From: Plakobranchus ocellatus
Taxonomy: Eukaryota; Mollusca; Gastropoda; Plakobranchidae
NCBI GenBank assembly: GCA_019648995.1
Contig: BLXT01008457.1
Coordinates: 757,114 to 792,140 of the forward strand
DNA: 35,027 nucleotides
Reading direction: 5' to 3'
The notes below the pieces were generated by a model. It did not search any database. It was not told where the DNA came from and saw only the letters and a program-made list of their open reading frames with translations. A program made the translations under genes and the position numbers. Of the stretch, positions 21,652 through 32,637 are shown one piece after another. Every line of letters starts with the position of its first letter. Position 1 is the stretch's first letter.

Positions 21652-23642
21652 TCAAAGGTACGCTGATTTTTCTACAACTCGAGAGTAGACAGTGCGGGTG
21701 TGAGTCGTGTTTGTGTGGTCCACTTCAAAGCTGGTCTCTTGTTCCACCCTGTATCCACCACCTTGCCTTGACCCTCCTCCTCCATTACTCTGACCACCCA
21801 GCCTCCCATGAGCTGGAGATGACCACCGCTCTGAGCGTACCTCTCTATCACGCGACTGCGTAATATCGTTTTCGGTCTGAGCCAATTTCATCTTGGCCGA
21901 CTTCCTGCCTGGAGAGGCAGCACTGTAGTTTGACGCTACATTGACACTGCTTCCATTCTGGAAAATCATCTGAGCAGACGATGGGGAGCTTGAGGAGGCC
22001 ACGTATCCATCCGATCTACTGATGGGGATGATTGTGACCCCCTCTCGCTGGATAAACCTGGGTCCCACGTCTGCTGGCTCCGGTTCAGGTTTGCCATCAT
22101 AGGACAGGCCGTTAAGATTGTCATACTCGGACCCGGCAGAGCCTGGGGAATCGTCCTCTACGTCTGCTCCCTCTTTTATGGGCAGAGTAGGGTTGAGAGA
22201 GAGGGGCTTTTTGCCACCGGGGCTACTGCTATCACTTTTTGAAATAGTCACTGGGAGTATAACGAATGAAGGGTGGTTGTGAGAAGGAGATGATGATGAG
22301 GCTCGTGAAGTCCTGCTGTAGCTGCTGTTGCGAGGTGTCGAGGTGCTGACGTTGGCTGTGCTGTCTATTTCATGATTGCTGTACAGTTGTGGTTGCCCAG
22401 GTTGTGATGATGATGATGATGATGCAAAGTGTTGGGTGTAGGATGCCTGCGGGTTTTGTAACCTGTCACTGGTGGGAGCAGTCTTTGAATCACCGTTAGA
22501 TTTTGTGTATGATATGGACTTAGGAGAATTGGTTGAATGGGCCACATTTTTAGGTGAGTCAATGGGCTGAGTTGGATGCTTGGGTGGTTCAGACATAGCA
22601 GACTCGGGCAAGAATTCTATCCCCTTGGACACAACGGCTCTCTGAGGTGCTGGATGCTCTATGGTTGTCCTAACAACACGGCGGATGGAGCCTCCTGCCA
22701 CAGACGGGGATGACGATGATAATGAAGTTGGTCTTTTATCAAAGGTGCTCGAGTTTCTAGCAACAGTCACTTCTTTGGGACTGTAAGCAGAGGGAGAGTT
22801 TGAAGAGGTTCTCTGTATCTCGAGGGACCGTGTCATCATTGGAGGAGGACTTGGATAGTTCATTTTCTGAGGTTGTTGTTGGGGGTAAACTTGGTTGCTT
22901 TTACTAAAATAGGGATCATCCCTTCTCGTTTCTTCCATGGGAGGGTTGGTGGGGGTTGTGGGAGTGGCTATCTCTGGCTCCACCTCCAGCCCCACTTCAT
23001 CAAAATCAACGGGACTTCCGAAACCCTGGATATCCTGCCCGTCCCCTGAGGCCATGGCTAGGGCTGGCAGACTACCTAGATCCGAGTATCCATCAGCACC
23101 GAACGAAGTGCGTGAGCTGGGAGCTGATGTACGAGCACTTTGGTCAGCCAATGAGAGGCGAGAATTAGTGGCAGTATCATAGTAAGAAGACTTGTCATCA
23201 CCGATGGAGTATTGTGACACACGCGAGTGCAAAGATCTTGAATCAGGGGGACCACTTCGCCCACCCTTTGAAAGCTCAGGCGTGCTTAGTAAGTGGTTTA
23301 CTCCCCCTGTTAGGCTCCCAGAAGTATTCTTTCTCCGCAGGTAAGCTGCTTTTCCACCTGATGAGTGTCGAGGTGGGTTTTTGCGGAAATGTTCATCTAC
23401 TGTCTGCTCTGACTTTTTACCGATGAGTTGCTCAACACTGGGTGCGATGTCCAGGCCAAAGGGCAACGTAGGGTCCTCGTTAACCTTGGCCTTGGGTGGC
23501 AATGCCATACGTGCTTTTCGCAGCTCCTCCATGCAGATCTGAAGCTGCTCAATGACTGTATCATCCTCGTACACAAAGTCCTTTTCCAAAGAGGTTTGAA
23601 AGAAAGGCAGTAGATCATCCATCTGCATCTTCAGTATGCGGC
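21652..23642 (-). CDS. USP6NL: USP6NL last coding exon, long disordered tail
   Basis: 1991 nt to a TGA at 21654-21652. After acceptor CATTTAG|GC it encodes [15 protein letters not shown] and a helical stretch ([20 protein letters not shown]), which close the USP6NL homology. About 610 residues follow that are rich in Ser, Pro, Thr, Gly and Asn and look disordered. Features in the tail: a PSPPPMMTR proline cluster (about 549-558, possible SH3 ligand), a run of six Ser from a TCA-type triplet repeat (plus strand 22405-22423), many S-P/T-P sites, and a C-terminus ending S-A-Y-L that weakly fits a class II PDZ ligand. The coding GC content is well above that of the introns. Two-thirds of the protein is in this one exon. 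Confidence 0.95.
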
Positions 23643-26600
23643 CTAAATGAGAAGGATGAAATGTGTATAAATCAGTCCTAACTCTGCATCAAAATGAGGA
23701 TATTTCAAAGACAATTATGCTACACATAAAGTGAATAATTGCTATTACTATCTGCCATTTGCAACTACAGCAAAAAATGTGCAAGACAAATAAAATGTAA
23801 CTGGTGATCTCAAAGGCAATTTGCATTTGTGTTGTGGTCAGACTTGAAGAACTGGATGTAGCAAATGTTACAACAAAAAAAAAGGCATTTGAAAAAAAGT
23901 TTGCCTTTTTGCCTACTAAATGCCTTTTTTGGGGGGTTCTATCTGATTCAAACATTAAAATTTTTCATTACCAGAATTGTCTTTTAAAAAATCCTGACTG
24001 CATGTAAACACAAATCTAAAATTAAGTGAAGCTGGGCATTGATCAGAATATCAAAGTCTGAGAATGGTTCAAGATGAAGTCTGATTCAAAAGCCACAAGA
24101 AAAAAAAACAACCAAAAACCAAAACCCAAAAAAAAAAAAAAAAAAAAAATAGAATCCGTTTATCTTCCAAAAATGTAACATTATGTCTTCCAATGTTCGA
24201 TGTCCTGTGGTCATATTTTTGTTTTATGCAAAGCAATAACAAACAATGAAATAGACCTGACATGCCAACAGGGAGAATGATAATTTATTTGTGTAAAAAA
24301 AATAGGAAGATTTTTTTTCAATCCAATGACACCTTGAATCTGCTTCAACTCTTCATGGAAGTAGATGAAATTAATTCATACAAATAACAATATAAATTTC
24401 TATCACTGCTGCGAAGCACCCCTTTTTTTCCCTTCAAATACACTAGGCTCATAATTTGAAGCTCAGTCCTCCCCAAAACTGAAAAGTGAAAATGTTTACT
24501 TTTAAACTTGTGATGCTTTCAGACACTCAATATATAATATGAAAATCAATTATTAAAACCACTCTCTCTGAAAAGTGGTCACAAAATAAACAAGCACTAA
24601 ATGATCAGTACTTACGTCGATGCACTTTGATAATGCAGTAAGCCATTGACACCAGTAGAATATCCCCCTCCATCATGTATATGTCCCACAGTCGCAAAGT
24701 CAGGTGGAAAGGTGTCTGTGGATTTACAGATTATAAGGCTTGCATAAGCTTTAGCAAGAGCTGCACCTGTCATGAAAGATACTTACCTCAGCCTTACTTG
24801 ATGGAATGGAGAACTATGATCATAAGAAAACCTTTGAATGGCAAAAATAGAATGTGACTTTTAAAAAAAATGTAAGAAATTTGTTTCAATCTCAATGGAC
24901 TCACAATTAATCCTCTTTGACTGTCTTTATACATTATCTGCTTTTTACACAAAAACAGCAAAACCTAAATAAATCAGTCTTGTTATTTACACTATATAAA
25001 ATATAATACCATTTTTAGAGAAAGTAAAGTGTTCTTTTATAAATGGAATTAAATAATTTAACAATACTAATAAAAAGCAAAGACAAAAAAAAAAAAGAAA
25101 AATTGAGAAACAGTATTCTTTAAAAACATTGAACATAAAAAGAGCTATTTAATTTTATTTCAAAATTATTGAACTTCATAATCGTAAAAAGATCTGCACA
25201 ACTCCATTTTAAAATATTGCATGTGCAAAGATAAGCATGACATTATTTAAAAATTTTCAAGCTTAAACGGTTACTGGTATATCACACTTGTTTTCACATT
25301 TTTGTTTATTGATTCCTTTACTTTACTGCAAAGTCAGTATTTCATGTAACTTATCAAAGAGTAATTCCTGCTGACTTCAACAACAACAAAAAAAAATAAA
25401 TAAAAATGGTTAGAAAATTTCCTTCCGCAAATAATGATGGCATCAAAAGCTGTTAACATAGTCAAAAGAATACACCCACCAACTTAAAACTTGTATAAGG
25501 AAGTCGAAAAACACACATGTAAAAATGTTTCATCAGGATGAAGCATAACATTGTTACATAACCTTTGTGTTGTTGCTCGAATTTGCTTAAATAAAACATT
25601 AAGTTGGTGATTGTATTTTTCACTATATTAATTCCATTTACTTCAACCATCAGGCCATCAGCTTCAAGACCCTTAAACTGATTTATGTTTTATATTTTTC
25701 GACCTCTTGTCAAATGCTGGTTAAGTCTTTGATCCAAGACTAAAGATTTTTACAGATCCAGATTTTAAAGAGAGGTTTTATATTAAGAATAAATACTTGT
25801 ATCACCATCTTTCATCCAAAAGATTGAAAATTTTTTTAATTTTAAATAAGAAATATATGGTTTTATGTGTAAAAGAAATACAAATGTAATTATGACAGCC
25901 CTGCGATGACTCACCCTATCCAAGAAGCACTGGAGAAACCACTTGATTGTGTACAGTGTTGGATACATTTCATTCCTCTCCTAGACAAGGTGACAAAACA
26001 ATAAATAAGAGTCAGAGGAGTTAAATTCATTTTAGAGCAAGACCACAAAAGTTTCATTATATTTCTTTTCCTGTTATTAAAGTTTTATTAACCTTACAAA
26101 ATCTACTGGGATGATTTATCACTCTACAAAGCAAGGATTGCAATAATGGTATACATCTACATAAACTGTTTGTAAAACATTTATCTTTTACTTTTTTTTT
26201 TTGGTCTGGTTTGTGTTTAGAGTTTGTTATATTACTGCTAGTTTGTTAAAGGCAATTAATAAAACATTCTCTTTATGTCTTCTTTTTTTACACATATTTA
26301 TGACTGGTAAGTGTTTGTAAGATTTCTTCATTTTAAAAAGTTAATATCTTAGTAAATCCCTGTATCTGAGAAGGAATGAGGCACTACTAAGCTTCAAGTA
26401 AAAATGTAGCAGTCATCAAGTGTGAAAACTTGGACACATACTCTATTAAATTCATCCATGCTTCCTTTTTCAGTTTATTATTGACATTTAATGTTCATTT
26501 TATCCTTCACAAAACTCTTTTCATGTCTTAAACAGATTTCACTTGAAAAGCCACTTAAAAAATTATTTAAGCACAAAGTTTTCTGTATTAAGGGATGCAA

Positions 26601-29600
26601 AATCTATTTAAATGATAAGTATTGGGAGCAGTTTTCAAAATATTTCAATTGACCTTTGCTGAACAGATTTTATTTGAAAATATTCACAAATAAAATGAAA
26701 TACAGATGAACGCCCAAACATGTAAACTTCATTTCTTTTTTTTGATTGTGAGAGAATCTCTTAAAGCTGTTCATGATGAGTACAGAATATCACAAATGTT
26801 GTAGAATTATTTTTTTTTTATTTTGCAAAAAAGGAAATTATGCAGTAAAAAAAACAAACAGAAAGCTTATCATAATCTCACCATGTGTTTTCTGATCTTT
26901 GGCAAGAATTTCTTCAGAACAGTGTCATGATGTTCTTGGAATCGGAGAAGTTTTGGGAAACCATGCATGAAAAATCCTGGCAGGTGTAAAAAGTTAATGA
27001 TGAATGATAGTGTTTAATAATATGCAAGAGTAGTCCAACTTATTTTGAAATAGTAGTTAATATATATTCTTAAAAAAAATTTCTAAAGTAAAAGCTCCAA
27101 GCTACTCTGTTATAAAAATTATTGGTAGATTTTTCAGAACAATTCTGTTGTTTCCATTGTTTATAACTGCTCTTAAAAATGAAAAAAGCACAATTAATGA
27201 AATTTAAAACAGGGAAAAGAAATATGAATGAATATAAGCCTAAAATTTTGCAACCAAATTATCCAAAAATCAAAGCCTAAAACAATAATTTTGTCGGAAA
27301 AAAAGAATAAAAATGAGAAAATAAAAACAAAGGACAGATTCATTCAAAAGACAAAAACAAAACCAAGTGGTGTGGCCAATAGCAAATTGTAAATCTTGCA
27401 TCGTGGCTATATTTTGAATCAACTATTTATCTATATCTTCAAGTAAAACTAGAAAGAGCTATAATAATTATAAGCCTAGAATCATTCCCTGAATATTGAT
27501 TTTGAAGAATGCCCAAAACAACAAAAATTAAATAAGAGTATCTAATTCTTAAAACAAGGTAGCAAGAGACATATATTTCAGCATGGTTGATAAATGGCCT
27601 CACCGTGCATTGTGTGTTTAGGATTGATGAATAGCTGAGACAGACCCCAAAAGGCATCCTGAGAAAAAAAAAAAAAACGGTACACAATATATACATTGAA
27701 CAGAGTTTTAAAAATTCCTGGTTCTAGAGTATATAAACTAATGAAAAAAAAAAAGTTCTTTGCCATGTGAGATTAGGCTTTTGTTTGCTTGTTTCTTAGG
27801 GTTTTTGTTTGTGTATAGCCATTCCACCACAAGGTGATTTCAGGCTCTCATACCCTCTGTCATACCAGCGCCCTTGTGGCAAGGCTTAAACCTGTGCCAG
27901 AGGGATCCCTGCAGATCTGAAGTGAAATTTTTATATAACTAGCATATCATAATCACTAACAGATAATTGCAAAGAGACATATGGAAAATGCTCTTCTTAT
28001 TTTTTTTCAATATTATAGGCCCCATACACATCTTTTGCCAAATTTTTTCAGTTTGATAAATTACCTATTGTCTTCCCTTTGAAATTGTAAATCTAAAACC
28101 AAAGAAACCTTGGTACTGACCATTGTATGCATGAAGCAAAAACAATCCTGACAGGCAAACATAAATTTTGCTTAAGGAGTTTAGTATCTTTTTTAAGATC
28201 AGGTGCCATTTTTCTGATTATAGGCCATCACATTTGTTACAAATCTAATTTTTATTAATAGTAAAACCTATTGTAATTAAGTGAAGGAATATCACGCACA
28301 AAAGTCTGCTTTTTCTCTTAGTTGTGTGGAAAGATGTCAGACAGTGTCACAAAATAAATCATACTTGAAAGCCTCTCTGCTTCGTGTGAAATGAATATCT
28401 TGAATCCTAGAGGTAAACGTAATCCATTAGGTATTCCCCATTTTGTAAAGGAAAGCTGAATAATTAAGGCCAAAAACTTAAAAATATGGCTGCATATAAG
28501 TGAGAGAACGTCTAAAAAATTTAGAAGAAGTGGCTATGAGACAAACCTCTTCGTTGAGATACATGAGAAGCAAGGCTGCAATCTCACTCATGCCCTGGCA
28601 GTAACCAACCTCTGTGTTGTACACGGAATAGGCTGCCAGCACATGAAACAAAGACTGCTGCCTGAAAATTTTAATGAAAAAAAATATTCTTTTATTTCAA
28701 AGTTTCAGAGCGGAACATCTTCATAGCCAGAAATTATTGTTAATTCAAAAAAAAAAAAAAAAACTATTCCAGAATTAATTGCATATGATAATTAAGGTAC
28801 AGAGAAAAAAAATATTAAATTAATAACAAAAAAAAATCCTCCCGCTGAATTTAATACCTTCTTATCATTTAGTTCACAAGCTTTTTAGACATCCATTGTG
28901 ATGATCTCATCAAACTGACTTGGTTACAACATCGTTTTGTTGAGTATCAATGTGCTTTGTTTTCTTCTCTGAATTTTGTAGAATAAACTCTTTAAATATT
29001 ATATTGTGACATGAATTCTTTCTAAACTTACTTGACTCCATATCTATCTCTGAACATTATATGATCTCTGTAAGTCCGATTCACATCAAGATCTATTTGA
29101 CGGATGGAACTTGATTTGGTCCGTGCTCTGTTGCGCATTTCCTGACATGACAGTACCAAAAATGTATAAATATGATTTTAGGCACACCAAGGGTTAAAAG
29201 GGTAGTACACAAAAGAAATGAGGGCATACTGGATGAGTTGAGCAGCAATCCTAATGAGTTGGATGTTATATATCGGCATTGTTGTTTGCCATCCACGTAT
29301 AGACCAATTCAATGGATAGCAAATGGCAATGACAATATCAACTTTGAGAAAAGTCAATTTTAGAAATCCTGATAGTGTAAGACTGTAAAGGTCTTAATTT
29401 TTAAAGTCAGGCGGTGACATATTCATACCTGCGTGGTTGGAATCATCCAATTTAGTAATCCGAGTGGAGAAAATTGACAATTTAGACTCAAAATTAGTAA
29501 TAACAAAAAAATGAATACTTTACTTTTATATTGATAAAGCATTTTTCTTACAACAAAGTATGTTTGCACAAATTTTATCTGCACTCCACTTTAGATATGT

Positions 29601-32600
29601 AGTCAGCACATTAACAACTTCACTACAATGTTCAGGGTATACATCTTCATTATGTATTCAAGCAACTCTAGCTTTTTCTGTCACAAAAAACAAAAGGAAT
29701 TAACTTTTTCAAAGGTTAAAAAAAGGCAGAGAAAATCTACAATAAATCAGACACTTGTCTTATTTTCATAACCTGGTGCATTTTGCTGTAATGGTTACTC
29801 AATTTTTTTGTAATATTAGGAAGGCATGTCACATACTGGGTACAACAAACCTTGCCCTAACAATTCAATTTATCAGACAAACCTGGTAAATTCCCTCTTG
29901 TTCAGCCTTGACCTTGGCAATATTCAGCAGCTTGCCCCATACATCTCCCCTCAGACAGTCAGGGATTCCTTTGTAGATACGACGTATCAACTGAAATAAT
30001 CGGGAGAGAAAAAAAAAAAAGATCAGTCTTAATATTTTGCTCTTGTGCCTTATTATGATTTTTCAAAGTTTTCCTCTATTATAATGTCTTCTTTGGTGGG
30101 ATATAAGTGTATGTGTGTAAATTATTTTCATTAAATTATTTATTAATTCCATTTTAGCTTTTTGTAGTTGTTTAAAATCACGTCATAAAGAATTTCAGAG
30201 ATTTAGAGCAGGTCAGAGGTGATATGGTATTAAAATTGTGACATCGATGCTTCTTGCCTTAGAATTGTAATTTCTAAAACCAGCAACAGAAAAAAATGAA
30301 TAAATAATTGTGGATTTTTTTTGTTTTGTTTCGAAAAATGTTAGCTTTTTCACATATTCTTTCCTTGATTTTTAAAAGTCTTTGCTTGTCTGTGCCTTAT
30401 GAAATTTGACCAATTAAAAAAAACAAAAAAACATAAATGTAACAACAAATAAACACGACAAAACTAACTTTCTCTCCATTGAAGTATTTGTCCCATGACT
30501 TTATCATCTTCACCCACTTGACTGTTCGCTCAGTCTCAATCTGCTTTGCCTGTGAATCAATCAAAAATATTCTGTCTAAAACAACTGTTTTTTTTTTTTT
30601 AAACAATTCCTATATATCAGAAAGAACTAATGAAAAAAATTGAAAACAAAAATGTTTTGACTATCAAGTATCAACCCAAGCAAGTATTTATGACACCTCT
30701 GGAAGTAGAATAAATATCCTATTACATCATCACGAGAGGGTGCAAAATAATTATAAAATTTAAATGTTGCCATTATCAAGCAATTTAAAATGGGAAAAAG
30801 CTTTTTGTTTATTCATTTGCTCTGTTAAATACATACATCTTTTGAGGATAAAAATTCAAAATTATGTGTATACCTTCAATCAGTGTTCCTATAGCATGGT
30901 TGTTTGTAATGTCTTATTTTTCAGGAGTTTAATACAAATACCCAACACATTTTAGAGCAATAGTTGCCAAGACTCTTTACCAGGGCTTTAAACATACAAA
31001 GTGTTCTTTCTTGCAAACTTTATACTCAAACCACTTTGCCGCCAACAAGTAAAATAATCATAACATTCATGCATGTACCACCTTTCTTTGTTCTCTGCAG
31101 CTAAGCCATATCTACGTTGGCCAATCCACTTACATGCCATGCCCCCTAAATATACTTTGGTACAAAGAGCAAAGAATGGCAGTAGATGCGCTGTTTTGGT
31201 TATCACATTTGCTGGCGGCAGTGTGGCTTGAGCTTTAATCTGTTCTTCTGAAAGACCAACTTTCAAAATTGAGTGAACAAAGTTGTGTTCAAGTCTGAAG
31301 AGAACATCTGGTTATGCTAACACACTTATTGCAGTGTCAATGCACAATCCCAGAGGGTAAAAATAATAACAAATACCAATAATTCTAAAAACACCAATGA
31401 ATAAAAATTGAAAGAGACACAGATGTGAAACTACTTTAAATAAAAGCCAGCATTTTTTCCCTTATTTTACACAGGATAAAGATTTTGGACATGGAGATGA
31501 AGAGCGTAAATCATTTTGCAAACTCATTATTTGTTCACAACTACATCGATTTTTGGATTATGCTTTCACACACTAAATATAAAAGTAAGTGAACAGAAAT
31601 CTTCAAAAAACTTGAGATATTAGTGCGAGATAAAATACAGATTGAAATACATATGCATTCTTTTTTTCCTTCTGATGTTTTGAAGCAGTGCAGTTGATAG
31701 GACACTTAGCTATATAGTATAACACACGAGGTTGTAGGTTCCAGTCCTATTCCAAAAAAATAAATTTTATCAGCTCCTTTGTGACCACCCAGCATTTGAT
31801 GGAAAGCTAGGTCTCACCAAGAGCCAGACAATGTTAAGTCGGCCTTGAAAAATCAGGACTTCACTATACGTGTTTGGAGAAGGAACTTGATTCTACTTTT
31901 GCATCAATTAGATGTAACAGGAAAATCTTTTTATTCAATGTAAAACCAAAGTAGAGAAATGACCAAGCTATTTTATGTGTTTCCCATCAATAATTTTTAA
32001 AACAAACCTTCTCTTCAGCAGTATCTCTAGTCTTGGATAGAGCAGTGTCACTGAAAAATAAGATAGAAAAGATCATTTGGCTTTACCACCTTCAAACAGT
32101 TATCAAAATGAGAATTTTTTTTATCTCATGGCTTCCAATGCAAAGTACGCCTCCTTAAAAAACTTAACCCCCAAATTTCTTCAGACATTAACTGAGACAA
32201 AGTTCATGATTTTGAGAATTTCAAACAAGCCTATTTTGTAAATGAAGGCTGATAATGCATACGCTGAGCAACTTGAGCCCCGACATTAAATTGTTGAACA
32301 GAAATCCTCACAACTTGTTTAGGCATAGATCTAAAGATAACATAATTCAGTTCTAACTTCAATCGGTGCAGGATGCCTTCAAAAACTTAGGCCATGTTTC
32401 TCTCACTTTTATCTTGTCCTACGGGACGCACTAAAAATCCCTCTCTATTGTAGTAATCGATATATTTCCATTTCCACATTTTCTGTTGCAATCACTTGTG
32501 CTACTGGGAAAAAGAAAAGACGAAGAGTTTCAAAAATAAGCAAGCACTTACTGTATGAACCCATATCTGTCAGTGACATGGTAGACTGAGAATGATGGGT

Positions 32601-32637
32601 CCTCCCAGGGGTCGATCTTTGCCCCCTCCTCGCGACC
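21652..32637 (-). CDS. USP6NL: TBC-domain Rab GTPase-activating protein, USP6NL/RN-tre ortholog (N-terminus missing)
   Basis: Eleven exons join without a phase error into 949 residues (2850 nt including stop). The order matches USP6NL: an N-terminal segment with [20 protein letters not shown], a helical linker with [12 protein letters not shown], then the TBC domain (about 74-285) and a long disordered tail. Both catalytic fingers are present: I122-D-L-D125-V-N-R128 (arginine finger) and Y163-C-Q165 (glutamine finger), followed by GM. RLWDIY (261-266) is a further TBC landmark. Family knowledge: RN-tre stimulates GTP hydrolysis on Rab5/Rab43-type Rabs and controls endocytic and Golgi traffic in the cytosol. 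The first in-window codon is internal (Gly-Arg-Glu-Glu), so roughly two dozen N-terminal residues and the start codon are missing. The tail is unlike the human one in detail, and I find no PxxDY Eps8-binding motif. Confidence 0.93.
22405..22423. repeat. In-frame trinucleotide repeat in the USP6NL tail
   Basis: About six GAT units on the plus strand, read as consecutive Ser codons on the coding strand. Likely length-polymorphic. Confidence 0.85.
23643..24615 (-). other. USP6NL intron (973 nt)
   Basis: GT-AG, phase 1. AT-rich with a poly-A run of about 21 on the plus strand at 24129-24149. No other feature recognised. Confidence 0.85.
24616..24715 (-). CDS. USP6NL: USP6NL exon, end of TBC domain
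   Basis: 100 nt, acceptor TCCACAG|ACA, donor C|GTAAGT. It encodes [18 protein letters not shown] and AYCIIKVHR. The LRLWD-Y segment is a hallmark of the C-terminal TBC subdomain. Confidence 0.96.
24716..25914 (-). other. USP6NL intron (1199 nt)
   Basis: GT-AG, phase 0. AT-rich; nothing recognised in it. Confidence 0.85.
25915..25980 (-). CDS. USP6NL: USP6NL exon, TBC C-terminal half
   Basis: 66 nt, phase 0 at both ends, acceptor GTCTAG|GAG, donor AGG|GTGAGT. It encodes [18 protein letters not shown] and FLDR, the K-W-F-x-x-C-F segment of the TBC fold. Confidence 0.95.
25981..26881 (-). other. USP6NL intron (901 nt)
   Basis: GT-AG, phase 0. AT-rich; nothing recognised in it. Confidence 0.85.
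26882..26976 (-). CDS. USP6NL: USP6NL exon, TBC middle
   Basis: 95 nt, acceptor TGCCAG|GA, donor ATG|GTGAGA. It completes the split Gly and encodes [16 protein letters not shown], then [13 protein letters not shown], a well conserved TBC helix pair. Confidence 0.95.
26977..27603 (-). other. USP6NL intron (627 nt)
   Basis: GT-AG, phase 1. AT-rich; nothing recognised in it. Confidence 0.85.
27604..27658 (-). CDS. USP6NL: USP6NL exon, TBC middle
   Basis: 55 nt, acceptor TCTCAG|GAT, donor G|GTGAGG. It encodes [18 protein letters not shown] and one base of the next Gly codon. Confidence 0.94.
27659..28546 (-). other. USP6NL intron (888 nt), with a possible SINE
   Basis: GT-AG, phase 0. It holds a candidate tRNA-derived fragment at about 27805-27925, described separately. 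Confidence 0.85.
27805..27925 (+). mobile_element. Possible degenerate tRNA-derived SINE fragment
   Basis: The plus strand has a tRNA-like layout ending in a B-box-like GGCTTAAACCTG near 27883, and CCACAAGG/CCTTGTGG inverted arms. The block is GC-richer than the surrounding intron. The A-box is weak, so this is tentative. Confidence 0.3.
28547..28661 (-). CDS. USP6NL: USP6NL exon with the glutamine finger
   Basis: 115 nt, acceptor TTTTCAG|G, donor GAG|GTTTGT. It encodes [19 protein letters not shown], then [19 protein letters not shown]. The Y-x-Q motif is intact. Confidence 0.96.
28662..29031 (-). other. USP6NL intron (370 nt)
   Basis: GT-AG, phase 2. Contains a 17-base A run on the plus strand; nothing else recognised. 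Confidence 0.85.
29032..29141 (-). CDS. USP6NL: USP6NL exon with the arginine finger
   Basis: 110 nt, acceptor GTCAG|GAA, donor AA|GTAAGT (splits a Lys codon). It encodes [15 protein letters not shown] and FRDRYGVK. The I-x-x-D-x-x-R catalytic motif is intact. Confidence 0.96.
29142..29882 (-). other. USP6NL intron (741 nt)
   Basis: GT-AG, phase 0. AT-rich; nothing recognised in it. Confidence 0.85.
29883..29990 (-). CDS. USP6NL: USP6NL exon, start of TBC domain
   Basis: 108 nt, phase 0 at both ends, acceptor ATTTCAG|TTG, donor CAG|GTTTGT. It encodes [20 protein letters not shown], the conserved TBC opening (R-x-x-x-GIP---R--VW). Confidence 0.95.
29991..30468 (-). other. USP6NL intron (478 nt)
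   Basis: GT-AG, phase 0. AT-rich; nothing recognised in it. Confidence 0.85.
30469..30549 (-). CDS. USP6NL: USP6NL exon, pre-TBC helix
   Basis: 81 nt, phase 0 at both ends, acceptor TTCACAG|GCA, donor AAA|GTTAGT. It encodes the [19 protein letters not shown] helix that leads into the TBC domain. Confidence 0.92.
30988..31317 (-). other. Unexplained open frame inside a USP6NL intron
   Basis: On the same strand as the host gene the frame is open for about 109 codons, from just after a TAA near 31318 to a TAA at 30990-30988. It has no ATG at its beginning; the first internal Met is more than half-way along. The residues include [20 protein letters not shown] and a Cys/Trp-containing stretch ([14 protein letters not shown]) that looks protein-like, but I recognise no family. 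A CTCTTCAG acceptor-like site sits at its 5' edge, yet joining it to the preceding USP6NL exon in phase 0 gives a stop at the second codon. It could be chance, a gene fragment or a transposon remnant. Confidence 0.3.
31681..31865 (+). mobile_element. Probable tRNA-derived SINE fragment
   Basis: The plus strand carries an A-box-like GCAGTTGATAGGACACTTAG and, about 45 bases on, a B-box-like GGTTCCAGTCC (31738-31748; consensus GGTTCGANTCC). The spacing is right for a tRNA head. A short A run and a moderately GC-rich body with AAGCTAGGTCTCACCAAGAG follow. I infer a SINE rather than a functional tRNA because acceptor-stem pairing is not evident and both boxes have mismatches. Confidence 0.55.
32008..32050 (-). 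CDS. USP6NL: USP6NL small exon
   Basis: 43 nt between TTTCAG|T and AAG|GTTTGT. It completes the split His and encodes [14 protein letters not shown], a charged linker. It is recognised mainly by splice signals and exact phase fit to its neighbours. Confidence 0.82.
32051..32551 (-). other. USP6NL intron (501 nt)
   Basis: GT-AG, phase 2. Nothing recognised in it. Confidence 0.85.
32552..32637 (-). CDS. USP6NL: USP6NL exon (most N-terminal seen)
   Basis: Acceptor ATCCAG|GGT, donor CA|GTAAGT. 86 nt, entering in phase 0 and leaving with two bases of a His codon. It encodes the [16 protein letters not shown] and DRYGFI segment that precedes the TBC domain in USP6NL. Confidence 0.9.

Larger units (their letters stand above)
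30550..32007 (-). other. USP6NL intron (1458 nt), with an open frame and a SINE-like fragment
   Basis: GT-AG, phase 0, the longest intron seen. It contains an unexplained minus-strand open frame (about 31317-30988) and a tRNA-like fragment (about 31681-31865), both listed separately. Confidence 0.85.

Noticed and set aside
31681-31760. Functional tRNA gene
   Set aside because: Box motifs are imperfect and acceptor-stem pairing is not evident. A SINE head or tRNA pseudogene is more likely.
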